Shown here: positions 10,057-18,185 of the stretch, piece after piece
Numbering within the stretch: the stretch's first letter is position 1
How the letters are laid out: every line of letters starts with the position of its first letter
Origin: Methanomicrobiales archaeon HGW-Methanomicrobiales-3
GTDB lineage: Archaea > Halobacteriota > Methanomicrobia > Methanomicrobiales > Methanospirillaceae
Direction of reading: 5' to 3'
NCBI GenBank assembly: GCA_002839605.1
Contig: PGYK01000010.1
Span: forward strand, 62,001 to 126,000
Length of the DNA: 64,000 nucleotides
The notes under the pieces: model-generated
Databases searched by the model: none
Seen by the model: the letters and a program-made list of their open reading frames with translations, nothing else
What the model was told of the DNA's origin: nothing
Made by a program: the position numbers and the translations under genes

Positions 10057-11019
10057 ATGAAGTGCCTTATCCGGGAAGAGTGGACAGGAACACCGGCAAA
10101 GATCGGTTTGCTGGCAGTCCTCACCATCATCCTTGCAGTCGTGACCTATTTCTGCCTGACCAGCAACCAGCAGGTACTGTTCACGCACCTCTATTACATC
10201 CCCATCATCCTTGCTGCTTACTGGTACGGAAGACGGGGCGTCCTCTATGCAGCCGGCCTTTCGGTCATCTACCTCTGGGCAGTCTTTGCATTCAGCACCG
10301 TAGATACGCAAATCATCCTCGCTGCTTCCGGACGGGCACTCTTCTTTATCGGGATCGCGCTGGTCACCTCCCTCCTTTCCATCGCCATCCAACGCCAGCA
10401 GGAATCGATCACCCGCTCAGAAGAGAAGTTCCGGGGTATCTGGGAGAACATCCAGGCAGCGGTCATCCTTGTGGATCCAGAGACCCATACCATCATTGCC
10501 GCAAACCCGGAAGCCGTAAAGATGACCGGCTTTTCCGAGGCCGAGATGACCGGGCATGCCTGCCATAAGTTCGTCTGCCCGGCCGAGCAGGGCAAATGCC
10601 CGATCAGCGATCTCGGGATGAAGGTGGACCGGGCCGAGCGCGTCCTCCTTGCCCGGGACGGCAAGAGCGTGCCGGTGCTCAAAACGGTGACCGATATGAC
10701 GGTCGGGGGAAAGCGGGTCTTTATTGAGAGTTTCATCGACATCACACCAATGAAGGAAGCCGAGAACACCCTGCTTGCCTTTATCCGGGAAGCCACGCTC
10801 CGTACACGGAACCCGCTGGAACTGGTGCGGGACAACCTGCAGGAACTCGAAGAGGACCTCAAAGGACGCGATACTACCCCCGACTATATCGAAACAGCCC
10901 TCGCCGTCCAGGAGAAGAACCTGGGCGCGATTGTAACAAACCTCCAGGACCTCGAACGTGCCATCGTTGATAAAAGAACGGAGATCCCCGATGCACTGCG
11001 GGAATACCTCAGGAGGTGA
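10057..11019 (+). CDS. Membrane PAS sensor without kinase domain
   Basis: This 320-residue protein has four hydrophobic segments (residues about 17-110), including HLYYIPIILAAYWYGRRG, which resembles the N-terminus of the kinase at 728-3340. One PAS domain follows (about 115-235) with an inserted Cys pair (CHKFVCPAEQGKCP). The last 80 residues form a helical, HisKA-like dimerisation segment (FIREATLRTRNPLELVRDNL) in which the usual histidine is absent and no ATPase domain follows. It cannot be a classical kinase; it may signal through a partner. The next gene starts 10 bases downstream, so the two are an operon. The Cys cluster could bind a redox or metal cofactor, by inference. Confidence 0.75.
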   Translation: MKCLIREEWTGTPAKIGLLAVLTIILAVVTYFCLTSNQQVLFTHLYYIPIILAAYWYGRRGVLYAAGLSVIYLWAVFAFSTVDTQIILAASGRALFFIGIALVTSLLSIAIQRQQESITRSEEKFRGIWENIQAAVILVDPETHTIIAANPEAVKMTGFSEAEMTGHACHKFVCPAEQGKCPISDLGMKVDRAERVLLARDGKSVPVLKTVTDMTVGGKRVFIESFIDITPMKEAENTLLAFIREATLRTRNPLELVRDNLQELEEDLKGRDTTPDYIETALAVQEKNLGAIVTNLQDLERAIVDKRTEIPDALREYLRR

Positions 11020-11029
11020 AAAGTAAATA

Positions 11030-11602
11030 ATGGCGGATTTTTCGATGAGCGGGGACGACAAGCGCATCATCCTTGCGCTCTCCCCGTCCCGCACCTACCG
11101 GGAGAACACCATCCGGATGATGCGGGAGATCCAGAAGGATCCGGACCTGCGGGTCATTGTCATCTGTGTCAACCAGCCGGCAGCATTCCTCTCCGAGTAT
11201 TACCAGAAGAACGGTATCGACACCAGCCGGATTTTCTTCATCAATGCCATTACGCAGTATGCCACCGGTACAGCACCCGCCCCCCTCGAAAACTGCCGGT
11301 TCGTCTCAAAACCCAATGACCTGACCGCCATGGGCATCGCGGTAACGACCATCTTAAAACAGTTCGAAGGGCAAAAAACGGTCATCTTCCTTGACTCGGT
11401 CAATGCCATGCTCATTCACTCGAGTTCGGCCGACCTGACTAAGTTCATCCATTTCATCATCAGCAAACTGCGGATCCTGAGCATCGCCGGAATCCTGCTC
11501 GCAGTGGAGAAGGGTCTGGATCCGGTCCTCCTTTCCCAGCTCTCAACGTTTGCCGACGACCTTGTCGAGTTTCCGGAAGGCAATACTCCCCAAAAAGAAT
11601 AA
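11030..11602 (+). CDS. KaiC/RAD55-like protein lacking Walker A
   Basis: This 190-residue protein has the alternating beta-alpha pattern of a RecA/KaiC domain: RIILALSPSRTYREN where the P-loop would be, and TVIFLDSVNAMLIH as a Walker B-like strand. No GxxxxGK[ST] is present, so ATP binding in the usual way is unlikely. Related degenerate RecA-fold proteins are frequent next to PAS sensors in methanogens, and the role is unknown. A strong GGAGGTGA, formed partly by the stop codon of the upstream PAS sensor, lies about 11 bases before the ATG, so expression is coupled to that sensor. It faces the next gene tail-to-tail with only 23 bases between them. Confidence 0.6.
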   Translation: MADFSMSGDDKRIILALSPSRTYRENTIRMMREIQKDPDLRVIVICVNQPAAFLSEYYQKNGIDTSRIFFINAITQYATGTAPAPLENCRFVSKPNDLTAMGIAVTTILKQFEGQKTVIFLDSVNAMLIHSSSADLTKFIHFIISKLRILSIAGILLAVEKGLDPVLLSQLSTFADDLVEFPEGNTPQKE

Positions 11603-11625
11603 TTCCACGAAAAAAACAAAAACCG

Positions 11626-13122
11626 TTATGGCACCGGGCAGCCGGCAATCCGGAATTTACCTTTCGGTACACGGATCTCAAACCTTGCCCCCTTGCCCGC
11701 TTCGCTCGTTTCCGTGATCGTGATGCCGGTGATCGCAAGGATCTCGCGGGAGAGAAAGAGCCCAAGACCGGTATTGTGCCCAAACCCGCGCTCAAAGATC
11801 ATGGCTTTGTCCTCGGTTGGTATCCCCCTGCCATCATCTTCAACCACGAGAGAAAGACCCTGGTCAGATTCCTGCGCCGCAATGCATATCGACGTCATGG
11901 CCGGCCCCCCGTATCGCAGCGCATTGTCGATCAGGTTATAGAACACCTTAGCAAGAAGCGGATCCGCATATACTTCAAGACCCGGGCACCGGGTTGTGAC
12001 CGTTATCTCGCCAGCCGGCAGTTCTGACGTTGCCCCGTGGACAAGTGCCTCGATATTCTGCCAGATGGGGGACTTCACACCCATATCCTCGTAATCGCGG
12101 GTGAAATTGATCTGGCGTTCAATGGTTTGGGCAATCTTTGACTCCGCAAGGATAAATTCCGCCATCTGGGTGGGATCGGAAAGAGAATCCTCACTCAGGT
12201 GGATGTACGCCTTGAGCGCCATGAGCTGGTTGCGGATATCATGCCGTGTCATGCCCGACAGCAGGTTGAGTTTTTTATTGGCATTCCGCAGGGCATCTTC
12301 TGCATGGCGGAGGCTGGTGATATCATGGATGATCCCCTCGACTCCCGCGATCTGCCCATCAGAATCACGGTAATAATGGCTGTTGGTGAGCGTGTACCGG
12401 AGCGAACCGTCCCGGACTTTAATGGTGAGGGGAAAATCAGAGACCGCGCCGCTCTTCTCAAGGGCTGCCTGGATCTCACGGTATTTTTCCGGTTCTGCAC
12501 ACAGGGAGACGGCGTCTCTGCCAAGGAGATCTTCCGGTGCCTCATACCCTAAAAGGCGTGCTCCTGCCGGGTTGAGCATCGTTACCTTCCCGTCACTATC
12601 GGTCCGGAAGAACAGGTCCTGCATATTCAACAGGATGCGCCGGTACTTCTCCTCGCTCTTTTTTAAGCGTTCATTTGCCTCGGCAAGTTCCCCCGTCTTA
12701 TTGGCAAGCCATTCCTGGAGGGTGCGGTATTCCTGCCGGAACGCCAGATCAAGCCCGAACTTGTAGAGCGCAATCTCGATCTCGGTCCGGATCGCCCGTT
12801 CATCATAGGGTTTGATGAGGTACCCGTAGGGCCGGGTCTTCTTTGCCCGCTCGACCAGTTCCGGGTCCGCGTATGCCGTAACAAAAATGATCGGAACTTC
12901 ATGGCGGCTGAGGATCTGCTCGGCTGCTTCGATCCCCGTTATTTTTCCGGAAAGGTTGATATCCATCAGGATCAGGTCCGGGGTTGCCGCATCGGTCATC
13001 ACGATGGCGCGTTCCCCGGTTGTTGCAATACCTGCTACCTGGTACCCGAGCGAGATGAGGGTATCCTGTAAGTCGATTGCCGCAATCTTTTCATCCTCGA
13101 CGATAAGGATAGATTTTTTCAT
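11626..13122 (-). CDS. Receiver-PAS-histidine kinase hybrid
   Basis: This 498-residue cytoplasmic protein has no membrane segment. An N-terminal receiver domain (MKKSILIVEDEKIAAIDL, phospho-acceptor Asp in ILMDINLSG, conserved Lys in YLIKPYDE) is followed by a helical linker. One PAS domain follows (about 165-275), then a kinase module with the H box SGMTRHDIRNQL, N box NLIDNALRYG, G1 DDGRGI and G2 GLGLFLSREI. An upstream kinase could phosphorylate the receiver and so switch its own kinase domain. Its catalytic part is most like the MASE3 kinase at 6942-9938, not the two SHDLKSP kinases. Confidence 0.9.
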   Translation of the reverse strand: MKKSILIVEDEKIAAIDLQDTLISLGYQVAGIATTGERAIVMTDAATPDLILMDINLSGKITGIEAAEQILSRHEVPIIFVTAYADPELVERAKKTRPYGYLIKPYDERAIRTEIEIALYKFGLDLAFRQEYRTLQEWLANKTGELAEANERLKKSEEKYRRILLNMQDLFFRTDSDGKVTMLNPAGARLLGYEAPEDLLGRDAVSLCAEPEKYREIQAALEKSGAVSDFPLTIKVRDGSLRYTLTNSHYYRDSDGQIAGVEGIIHDITSLRHAEDALRNANKKLNLLSGMTRHDIRNQLMALKAYIHLSEDSLSDPTQMAEFILAESKIAQTIERQINFTRDYEDMGVKSPIWQNIEALVHGATSELPAGEITVTTRCPGLEVYADPLLAKVFYNLIDNALRYGGPAMTSICIAAQESDQGLSLVVEDDGRGIPTEDKAMIFERGFGHNTGLGLFLSREILAITGITITETSEAGKGARFEIRVPKGKFRIAGCPVP

Positions 13123-13247
13123 GCACCCTCGCGTTAAGAGTCAATAGGAAACGCGTCTTAATAACGTTTGGGAAGGGATTTGGAAAATTCCCAACAGACC
13201 GGTAAAGAGGTTTTTTCGGGGGCAAGATATCGTTCCTGCCCGCCCGG

Positions 13248-13342
13248 CACTTGCGTCACATTGCATGCCATTTCCGTAATCTTTTTTCTGTACAATTTTC
13301 TCGTAAGAGATCCCGGAAAAAGGGTACATAGTGACGCAAGTG
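13248..13342. repeat. 12-bp perfect inverted repeat, 71-bp spacer
   Basis: CACTTGCGTCAC at 13248-13259 is the exact reverse complement of 13331-13342, and a further TGACGCAA half-site follows at 13341-13348. The structure lies in the 369-base gap upstream of the receiver-kinase gene (13123-13491), which otherwise holds no gene I can support. It could be a pair of binding sites for a dimeric regulator or a long-loop stem. GC-rich arms bracket an AT-rich middle. Confidence 0.55.
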
Positions 13343-13491
13343 ACGCAAAACCACTTTTCCTCCTTCTGCCTCATCCGGCCATAGCAAGCACATCCGGATT
13401 CTCCCGCAGGGCTCCGGCCCGTATCCCGTAATCAGGCCGGATCGCAGGATGAGAACCCGTCATCGGGAAAATGAAAAAGAGTTGGGGGAGC

Positions 13492-13848
13492 TCAGCACTT
13501 TGCTTCGCACGCGAAGGCTTGTGAGGGATCGCTGTACATTTCGCACTGCTCCACGCAGGTTTTGCAGATCCCGAATTCGGGATCCAGGACAAGCGTACAG
13601 CTGTCCCCGCTCACGTCACACCGGGCGTACTGCCTGCACTTGTCACCGAGCCGGTACGAGAGATCGCAGACCTCGGGGGCATCGGCACCGCAGGCAAGGT
13701 CGAGCCCGTGGCAGGTTGTGAACCCGCAGGATGCGGGATCGGGCGGGGGAGCCGGGTTGCCGGGCGATACGGAGGTGCATCCTGCCACGCAGAGAACTGC
13801 GATGAGCAGGACGAACAGAAAAACGGAACGGGGGACCGGGGGTTTCAT
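13492..13848 (-). CDS. Cys-rich lipoprotein
   Basis: This 118-residue protein has a lipoprotein signal (FLFVLLIAVLCVAGC, lipobox Cys about residue 24), a short Pro-rich linker and about 14 cysteines in the mature part (for example CGFTTCHGLDLACG and CKTCVEQCEMY). Such a density points to a disulfide-stabilised or metal-binding extracellular domain. I do not recognise the family. The ATG at 13848 is preferred to an upstream TTG because the signal peptide then begins MKPP. A TATA-like CCATAAATAG at about 13888-13897 on the minus strand would give a leader of some 20 bases. The gene stands alone. Confidence 0.7.
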   Translation of the reverse strand: MKPPVPRSVFLFVLLIAVLCVAGCTSVSPGNPAPPPDPASCGFTTCHGLDLACGADAPEVCDLSYRLGDKCRQYARCDVSGDSCTLVLDPEFGICKTCVEQCEMYSDPSQAFACEAKC

Positions 13849-13909
13849 GGACAATCACATCGGTGTATGGCAGAGATTCCGTTCCCGGGCTATTTATGGA
13901 TTTATCTGA

Positions 13910-13927
13910 CTGCGAAAAAATTCGCAG
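13910..13927. promoter_or_regulatory. Short hairpin upstream of the lipoprotein gene
   Basis: CTGCGAA and TTCGCAG form a perfect 7-bp stem with an AAAA loop. It lies about 60 bases upstream of the Cys-rich lipoprotein gene, just beyond the candidate TATA box. It could be an operator; this is positional inference only. Confidence 0.3.
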
Positions 13928-14087
13928 TGATCGCGAGGAACATGCAGTCATACGGGATGAGTCTTTTCCGGCTCGTGGAGAAACGCTGACGAAAATCCTA
14001 CATAATATGAATTGGTGTGTTCCTTAGCTCAAGGCACCTCACAGGGAACGGCAGGATAATTTCCGGCCCGGGAAATCGGTAATTGAT

Positions 14088-14118
14088 GCCGCCGCGGGGC
14101 GCCCTTCGGGGCGGCGGC
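14088..14118. repeat. GC hairpin repeat, copy A
   Basis: This is a 31-bp GC-only palindromic element beginning GCCGCCGCGGGGCGCCC and ending GGGGCGGCGGC. It is identical, in inverse orientation, to the hairpin in copy B at 17928-17958, and the shared AATTGA flank extends the match. It lies in the 513-base gap 13849-14361, which also contains the hairpin at 14210-14240 and no gene I can support. Confidence 0.8.
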
Positions 14119-14209
14119 CGTTCATCCCATTCAGGGTAGAGGAGCAATCTGTCCCAATCATTATATCATTACGCTCTTCTCATGGGAAATTCTCCTTCCG
14201 GGTCATTTC

Positions 14210-14240
14210 CCCCCTTGGGCCAGCCCTGCCCCCAAGGGGG
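14210..14240. repeat. 10-bp stem hairpin
   Basis: CCCCCTTGGG (14210-14219) pairs perfectly with CCCAAGGGGG (14231-14240) across an 11-base loop. Similar AAGGGGG...CCCCCTT hairpins occur inside the two long repeats at about 25.7 and 51.4 kb, so this may be a partial relative of that family. Confidence 0.55.
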
Positions 14241-14361
14241 TGGGGGCGCATGCGATGCCTCCGTATTACCTGTACGGGACACTCCGAAAAAAAATTTTTT
14301 CACAAAACAATTCCTTTCCGGAGTATCCCGTCCATACTCGGTTCTCAGGACCCGTTTTTCC

Positions 14362-14703
14362 TCAAACTCCGGAGAGCACATGGTTCAGCGCAATAACGGC
14401 AACCAGCCAGAACAAAAACGCCCCGCCAAGACTGGGGAGCACCGGGTAGCGTGCCATGAGGAGCCAGAGCACAAGGATGAAGAGGACCGTGGGGATGGCA
14501 AACCAGAACATGGAGATGAGGAGCTCCCGCGACGTTGCCTGCCCGGCATCTGAATACGTGAAGGCGAAGGCGAGCAGGGTCGTGATCGGGGCTGCCGCAA
14601 GGATCCCGCCATATTTCGGGTCAACCTGGAGGGCAAGCCAGGTCACGCCGACGATGATGCTGCCGCCAACCAGGAACCGGATGATGAAGAACGACAGGTC
14701 CAT
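14362..14703 (-). CDS. DUF3147/GlpM-family membrane protein
   Basis: This 113-residue protein is four hydrophobic helices with short loops. The first helix contains FFIIRFLVGGSIIVG, and GGILAAAPITTLLAF matches the conserved GxxAAxP region of the DUF3147/GlpM family. The family has no established biochemical function; a small-solute or glycerol-metabolism role has been suggested only for bacterial relatives. A TATA-like GGGTATATC about 32 bases upstream of the ATG (14731-14739, minus strand) and the lack of a ribosome binding site suggest a leaderless message. It is transcribed divergently from ycaO. Confidence 0.7.
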   Translation of the reverse strand: MDLSFFIIRFLVGGSIIVGVTWLALQVDPKYGGILAAAPITTLLAFAFTYSDAGQATSRELLISMFWFAIPTVLFILVLWLLMARYPVLPSLGGAFLFWLVAVIALNHVLSGV

Positions 14704-14862
14704 GAATATCAGATCCTGTTGTCGTTTGAGGATGATATACCCTTAAGCCGGCAGCAGTACGGGCGTGCCGGGCGAGGCCGTAAAATGGGCATGTATAAAC
14801 CCCTGAAAGGATCACATAATCTGTATCCAGCCGGTTTCAGGGCCGGTAATTACGGTGACCCC

Positions 14863-16077
14863 ATGCAGCTGAAATCCTGCAAGAAAACTTACAACAACGA
14901 GACACAGCGGGCAACCCCGCTTGATGAGACCCTTGCCCGCATCGAGCCCCTCGTCCCGGCAGCCGGCATCACCCGGGTTGCAGACATAACAAGCCTCGAC
15001 CGGATCGGCATCCCGGTCTTCTCCTGCATCCGGCCCACGGCAATGGACGGCGCCATCACGGTCTATAACGGCAAAGGCGCAACCATCGAGGAGTCACGGA
15101 TCTCCGCCATCATGGAGGGGATCGAGCGGTACTCCTCCGAGATCCATGACAGGACGCCCGAACTCGCCCCGTACGAGGTGATGCGGATGCAGGGATTAAA
15201 CGTTCTCGATCCAAAAGACCTGATCCTGCCGGAGGGGGCCGAGGCCGACAGGCTCATGTCATGGACCCCGGGCTGGGACATTGTGAGGGACGAGGAGATC
15301 TGGGTCCCGGCCAATGCCGTCTTCCACCCGCTTCCGCCCCGCTACCGTGGCCCGTTCCGGACCAGCACCAACGGGCTTGCCTCCGGTAACACCATCGAAG
15401 AGGCGGTCTTCCACGCCCTTTCGGAAGTGATCGAGCGCGACGCATGGTCGCTGGTCGAGGCAAGCCGGGACACCGGGCCGGCCGTTACCCTGATGACCGA
15501 CCCGACAATCCTTGCCATGCAGGAGAAATTTGCACAGGCACAGGTCGAGGTGACGGTCCGGGACATCACCAGCGACATCGGGATCCCGACGATGGCGGCA
15601 GTCTCCGATGACGTGCTCTTGAAAGATCCGATGCTCCTCACCATCGGGATCGGGACGCACACCAGTGCACGGATCGCCGTGATGCGGGCGCTCACGGAGG
15701 TTGCCCAGAGCCGGCTCACCCAGATCCACGGTGCTCGCGAGGACACGACGCTTGCAGAGATGCGCAAGAAGATGGGCTATGACCGGGCAAAGCGGATCAA
15801 TGGCTACTGGTACCGCGACAACGGTACGATCGAGTACGGGAACGTGCGGTCCTCCGATACTGACGATTTCAAAAAGGACATCGAGAACATCATTGACGCT
15901 CTCAAAAAACAGGGCATGGACCGGGTCATTGTCGTTGACCTGACAAGAGAAGAGATCGGCATGCCGGTTGTCCGGGTGATCGTGCCGGGCCTCGAGGTCT
16001 ATGCCATGGACCCCGAGCGCCGGGGCGAGCGGGTGAAGAATGCAAACGATCATCGTCTTTCTCGGGCCCAGTCTTGA
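14863..16077 (+). CDS. ycaO: YcaO cyclodehydratase-like thioamidation enzyme
   Basis: This 404-residue YcaO-domain protein contains the ATP-binding helix region SRISAIMEGIERYSSEIH, the second signature FHALSEVIERDAWSLVE, and HTSARIAVMRALTEVAQSRL. In methanogens YcaO activates a peptide amide with ATP and, with TfuA, installs thioglycine in the alpha subunit of methyl-coenzyme M reductase. That function is known for the Methanosarcina proteins and inferred here from the pairing. The ATG at 14863 (MQLKSCKKTY) has GGTGA four bases upstream and matches the usual N-terminus; a longer frame from 14719 would add 48 residues of unrelated sequence. It overlaps tfuA by 38 bases. Confidence 0.85.
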   Translation: MQLKSCKKTYNNETQRATPLDETLARIEPLVPAAGITRVADITSLDRIGIPVFSCIRPTAMDGAITVYNGKGATIEESRISAIMEGIERYSSEIHDRTPELAPYEVMRMQGLNVLDPKDLILPEGAEADRLMSWTPGWDIVRDEEIWVPANAVFHPLPPRYRGPFRTSTNGLASGNTIEEAVFHALSEVIERDAWSLVEASRDTGPAVTLMTDPTILAMQEKFAQAQVEVTVRDITSDIGIPTMAAVSDDVLLKDPMLLTIGIGTHTSARIAVMRALTEVAQSRLTQIHGAREDTTLAEMRKKMGYDRAKRINGYWYRDNGTIEYGNVRSSDTDDFKKDIENIIDALKKQGMDRVIVVDLTREEIGMPVVRVIVPGLEVYAMDPERRGERVKNANDHRLSRAQS

Positions 16078-16690
16078 GCGGGAGGCAGCGGAGGCGATCC
16101 TCCCTACAGAGTACCGGCCGCCGGCCAAACGCGGCGATCTTCTCAGGGCTGCCCAGGACGGGGCTGCAATCATCGGCCTGATCGACGGGGTCTTCCACCA
16201 GGAATCGGCGGTTGCCCACCGCGAGATCCTTGCGGCAATTAAGGCGGGCGTTACGGTGGTCGGCGCTTCCAGCATGGGCGCCCTCCGGGCTGCCGAGATG
16301 GACACGCTGGGCATGACCGGTATCGGCGAGATCTACCGGATGTACAAGAGCGGGGAGCTGATCTCTGACGATGAAGTAGCCCTCGTCTTCGATCCCGAGA
16401 CAGGATTCTCCCTCTCCGAACCGCTCATCAATATCCGGTTCACGCTCCGCGAGGCCGAACGGCAGGGAGTCATATCGCCGGAAGATCATGCCACCCTCCT
16501 CACTGCGGCAAAATCGGTCTTCTACCCCCAGCGGACCTACGGGCGGATCGTATCTGCGGCCGGCGCTGCTCTTGGGTGGGAAACGCAGGAGCGGTTCCTC
16601 GTGTTTGTAAAGCTCCATGCGGTTGACCGCAAACGGGAGGACGCCATCGAATGCCTCCGGCACATTGCCCGGATTGACGGCAGGGTGTGA
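16040..16690 (+). CDS. tfuA: TfuA-like partner of YcaO
   Basis: This 216-residue protein carries the TfuA core: IIVFLGPSLEREAAEAIL, IIGLIDGVFHQESAV, and GVTVVGASSMGALRAAEMD, followed by GEIYRMYKSGELISDDEVAL. TfuA is thought to recruit or handle the sulfur donor for YcaO-dependent thioamide formation, and in methanogens the two are needed for the McrA thioglycine. The gene starts inside ycaO, in another frame, 38 bases before its stop, so the proteins are translationally coupled. The length is normal for the single-domain form. Confidence 0.85.
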   Translation: MQTIIVFLGPSLEREAAEAILPTEYRPPAKRGDLLRAAQDGAAIIGLIDGVFHQESAVAHREILAAIKAGVTVVGASSMGALRAAEMDTLGMTGIGEIYRMYKSGELISDDEVALVFDPETGFSLSEPLINIRFTLREAERQGVISPEDHATLLTAAKSVFYPQRTYGRIVSAAGAALGWETQERFLVFVKLHAVDRKREDAIECLRHIARIDGRV

Positions 16691-16737
16691 AGTCTCATAC
16701 GACCCCGCGGTCACCCGGCGGGATGGGCTGAGCAGGC

Positions 16738-16747
16738 AATTTATACC
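16738..16747 (+). promoter_or_regulatory. Box A for the AlbA_2 membrane protein gene
   Basis: AATTTATACC lies about 30 bases before the ATG at 16773 with no ribosome binding site in between, the arrangement expected for a leaderless archaeal transcript. Confidence 0.5.
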
Positions 16748-16772
16748 CCGCCATACAAACACCTCATCATCC

Positions 16773-17741
16773 ATGAACTTCACCCCCGGCTCTTCGGGTT
16801 ACACCCCCACCTCGCCCAATACAACCCGTCATACCGATTCCGTCCGGTACTGGGTGATTCTATCAATCACCCTCTCCATCACCGGCATCATGTACCTCTC
16901 GGTGGGGGAAGGGTACGGGGGCGTCATCCCGCAACTCTTCTACTTCCCCATCCTCTATGCCACGTACTTCTACCCGGACCGGGGAATCTTCGTTGCCCTG
17001 GCATGTGCGGCAGCATATCTTGTCGTCACTGCGCCTCTTCGTGCCCTAGACGACCCGTTCATTCTCGGCAGCATCGCCTTCCAGGCGATTCTCTTCCCGG
17101 CGCTTGCCCTTGTGGCCGCGTCAATCATCCGCCGGCAGGGTCTCCGGAGGTTCGTTATCCTCGAAGACGATTCCGGGGCGGTTGAGGCACTCATACGCGG
17201 GGGGGAGAACAACCATGTCGAGTTCAAACTCAAAAGCCTCTGGAGCTCGGACCTGACCAATGATGAGATCGCACAAAGCGACTCGGGGGACGTGAAACGG
17301 TACCGGAACAATGCCTCGAAGTTCATCGTTGCCCGCGCCATTGCGGGATTCCTCAATACCGGCGGGGGCGATCTCCTCATCGGTATCGAGGAAGACCGGA
17401 TAAAAAACAGTATTCGTATCGCAGGACTTGACGAAGATTACCAGAAAATGCATACCGAGGACCGGAACCCGGACGGGTACCGGCGCATGATCATCGAATC
17501 CGTGGTCCGGAAATTCCTGCCGGAGATCTTTGATGTGGCGGGCAGGTTCCTCCACCTCTCCTTTCCCATCGTTTCGGGAAAGACCATCTGCCATATCCAC
17601 ATCACCCCTTCGGACAAGCCGGTCTTTGTCCATGCCGGCAATGAGGAGCTCTTCTTTATCCGGACCGATGCCTCGACCCGGCCCATTGCGGGAAAAGCCC
17701 TCTCGGACTATATCCTTGACCGGTTTGCCCGGCAGGGGTGA
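16773..17741 (+). CDS. Membrane-anchored AlbA_2 (Schlafen-like) protein
   Basis: This 322-residue protein has three to four membrane segments (about residues 24-125) containing QLFYFPILYATYFYPDRG, the same kind of segment seen in the sensor proteins at 728 and 10057. A cytoplasmic AlbA_2/Schlafen domain follows: NNHVEFKLKSLWSS, then AIAGFLNTGGGDLLIGIEED, the conserved ExK and GGxLxIGV-like core. AlbA_2 domains occur in regulators and some nucleases acting on nucleic acids. Joined to a membrane sensor region, this may be a membrane signal-to-nucleic-acid switch, by inference. The ATG at 16773 is preferred to an upstream frame that overlaps tfuA. No catalytic assignment is possible. Confidence 0.7.
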   Translation: MNFTPGSSGYTPTSPNTTRHTDSVRYWVILSITLSITGIMYLSVGEGYGGVIPQLFYFPILYATYFYPDRGIFVALACAAAYLVVTAPLRALDDPFILGSIAFQAILFPALALVAASIIRRQGLRRFVILEDDSGAVEALIRGGENNHVEFKLKSLWSSDLTNDEIAQSDSGDVKRYRNNASKFIVARAIAGFLNTGGGDLLIGIEEDRIKNSIRIAGLDEDYQKMHTEDRNPDGYRRMIIESVVRKFLPEIFDVAGRFLHLSFPIVSGKTICHIHITPSDKPVFVHAGNEELFFIRTDASTRPIAGKALSDYILDRFARQG

Positions 17742-17890
17742 GGGAAAGGAGGAGTTTCCTTAAGAATTTCAGGAAGCTGAATTCTTCAGAGCCGATAATG
17801 GAGTTGGAGAAGTGGTGATTGGGTAATTATGCCCATCCTTCTTTGAATAAGCTCCCAGTTATCGGTTTACCTCGCAACTCATTGACCACG

Positions 17891-17968
17891 ATGGGGGCTG
17901 ATGCCCCCATACCCCCAAGCGAGGACTGCCGCCGCCCCGAAGGGCGCCCCGCGGCGGCTTCAATTACC
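17891..17968. repeat. Two-part GC hairpin repeat, copy B
   Basis: A hairpin of ATGGGGGCTGATGCCCCCAT (17891-17910) and ACCCCC is followed by the 31-bp GC palindrome at 17928-17958, which is the exact inverse of copy A. It ends in TTCAATTACC. It occupies the gap 17742-18185, in which I see no gene. Confidence 0.8.
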
Positions 17969-18185
17969 GTACCTCTCGACATTAACCTGATTTCCTCACT
18001 TTTAGTACAGGTCATACGTCATCATTGCATTGCGGGGATGTCCCTGTGGCGGGGGCAGAGCATTAGTGAGCCGGCAAGAGCGCCTGAATATTTTACTCTC
18101 ATAATTAACTGGACCGTCCTGAAATAACAGAAAATCGAGGTCAGGTTGCTCCTAGTTGTGTAAATTGAGCAATTATAAAAAAAAA

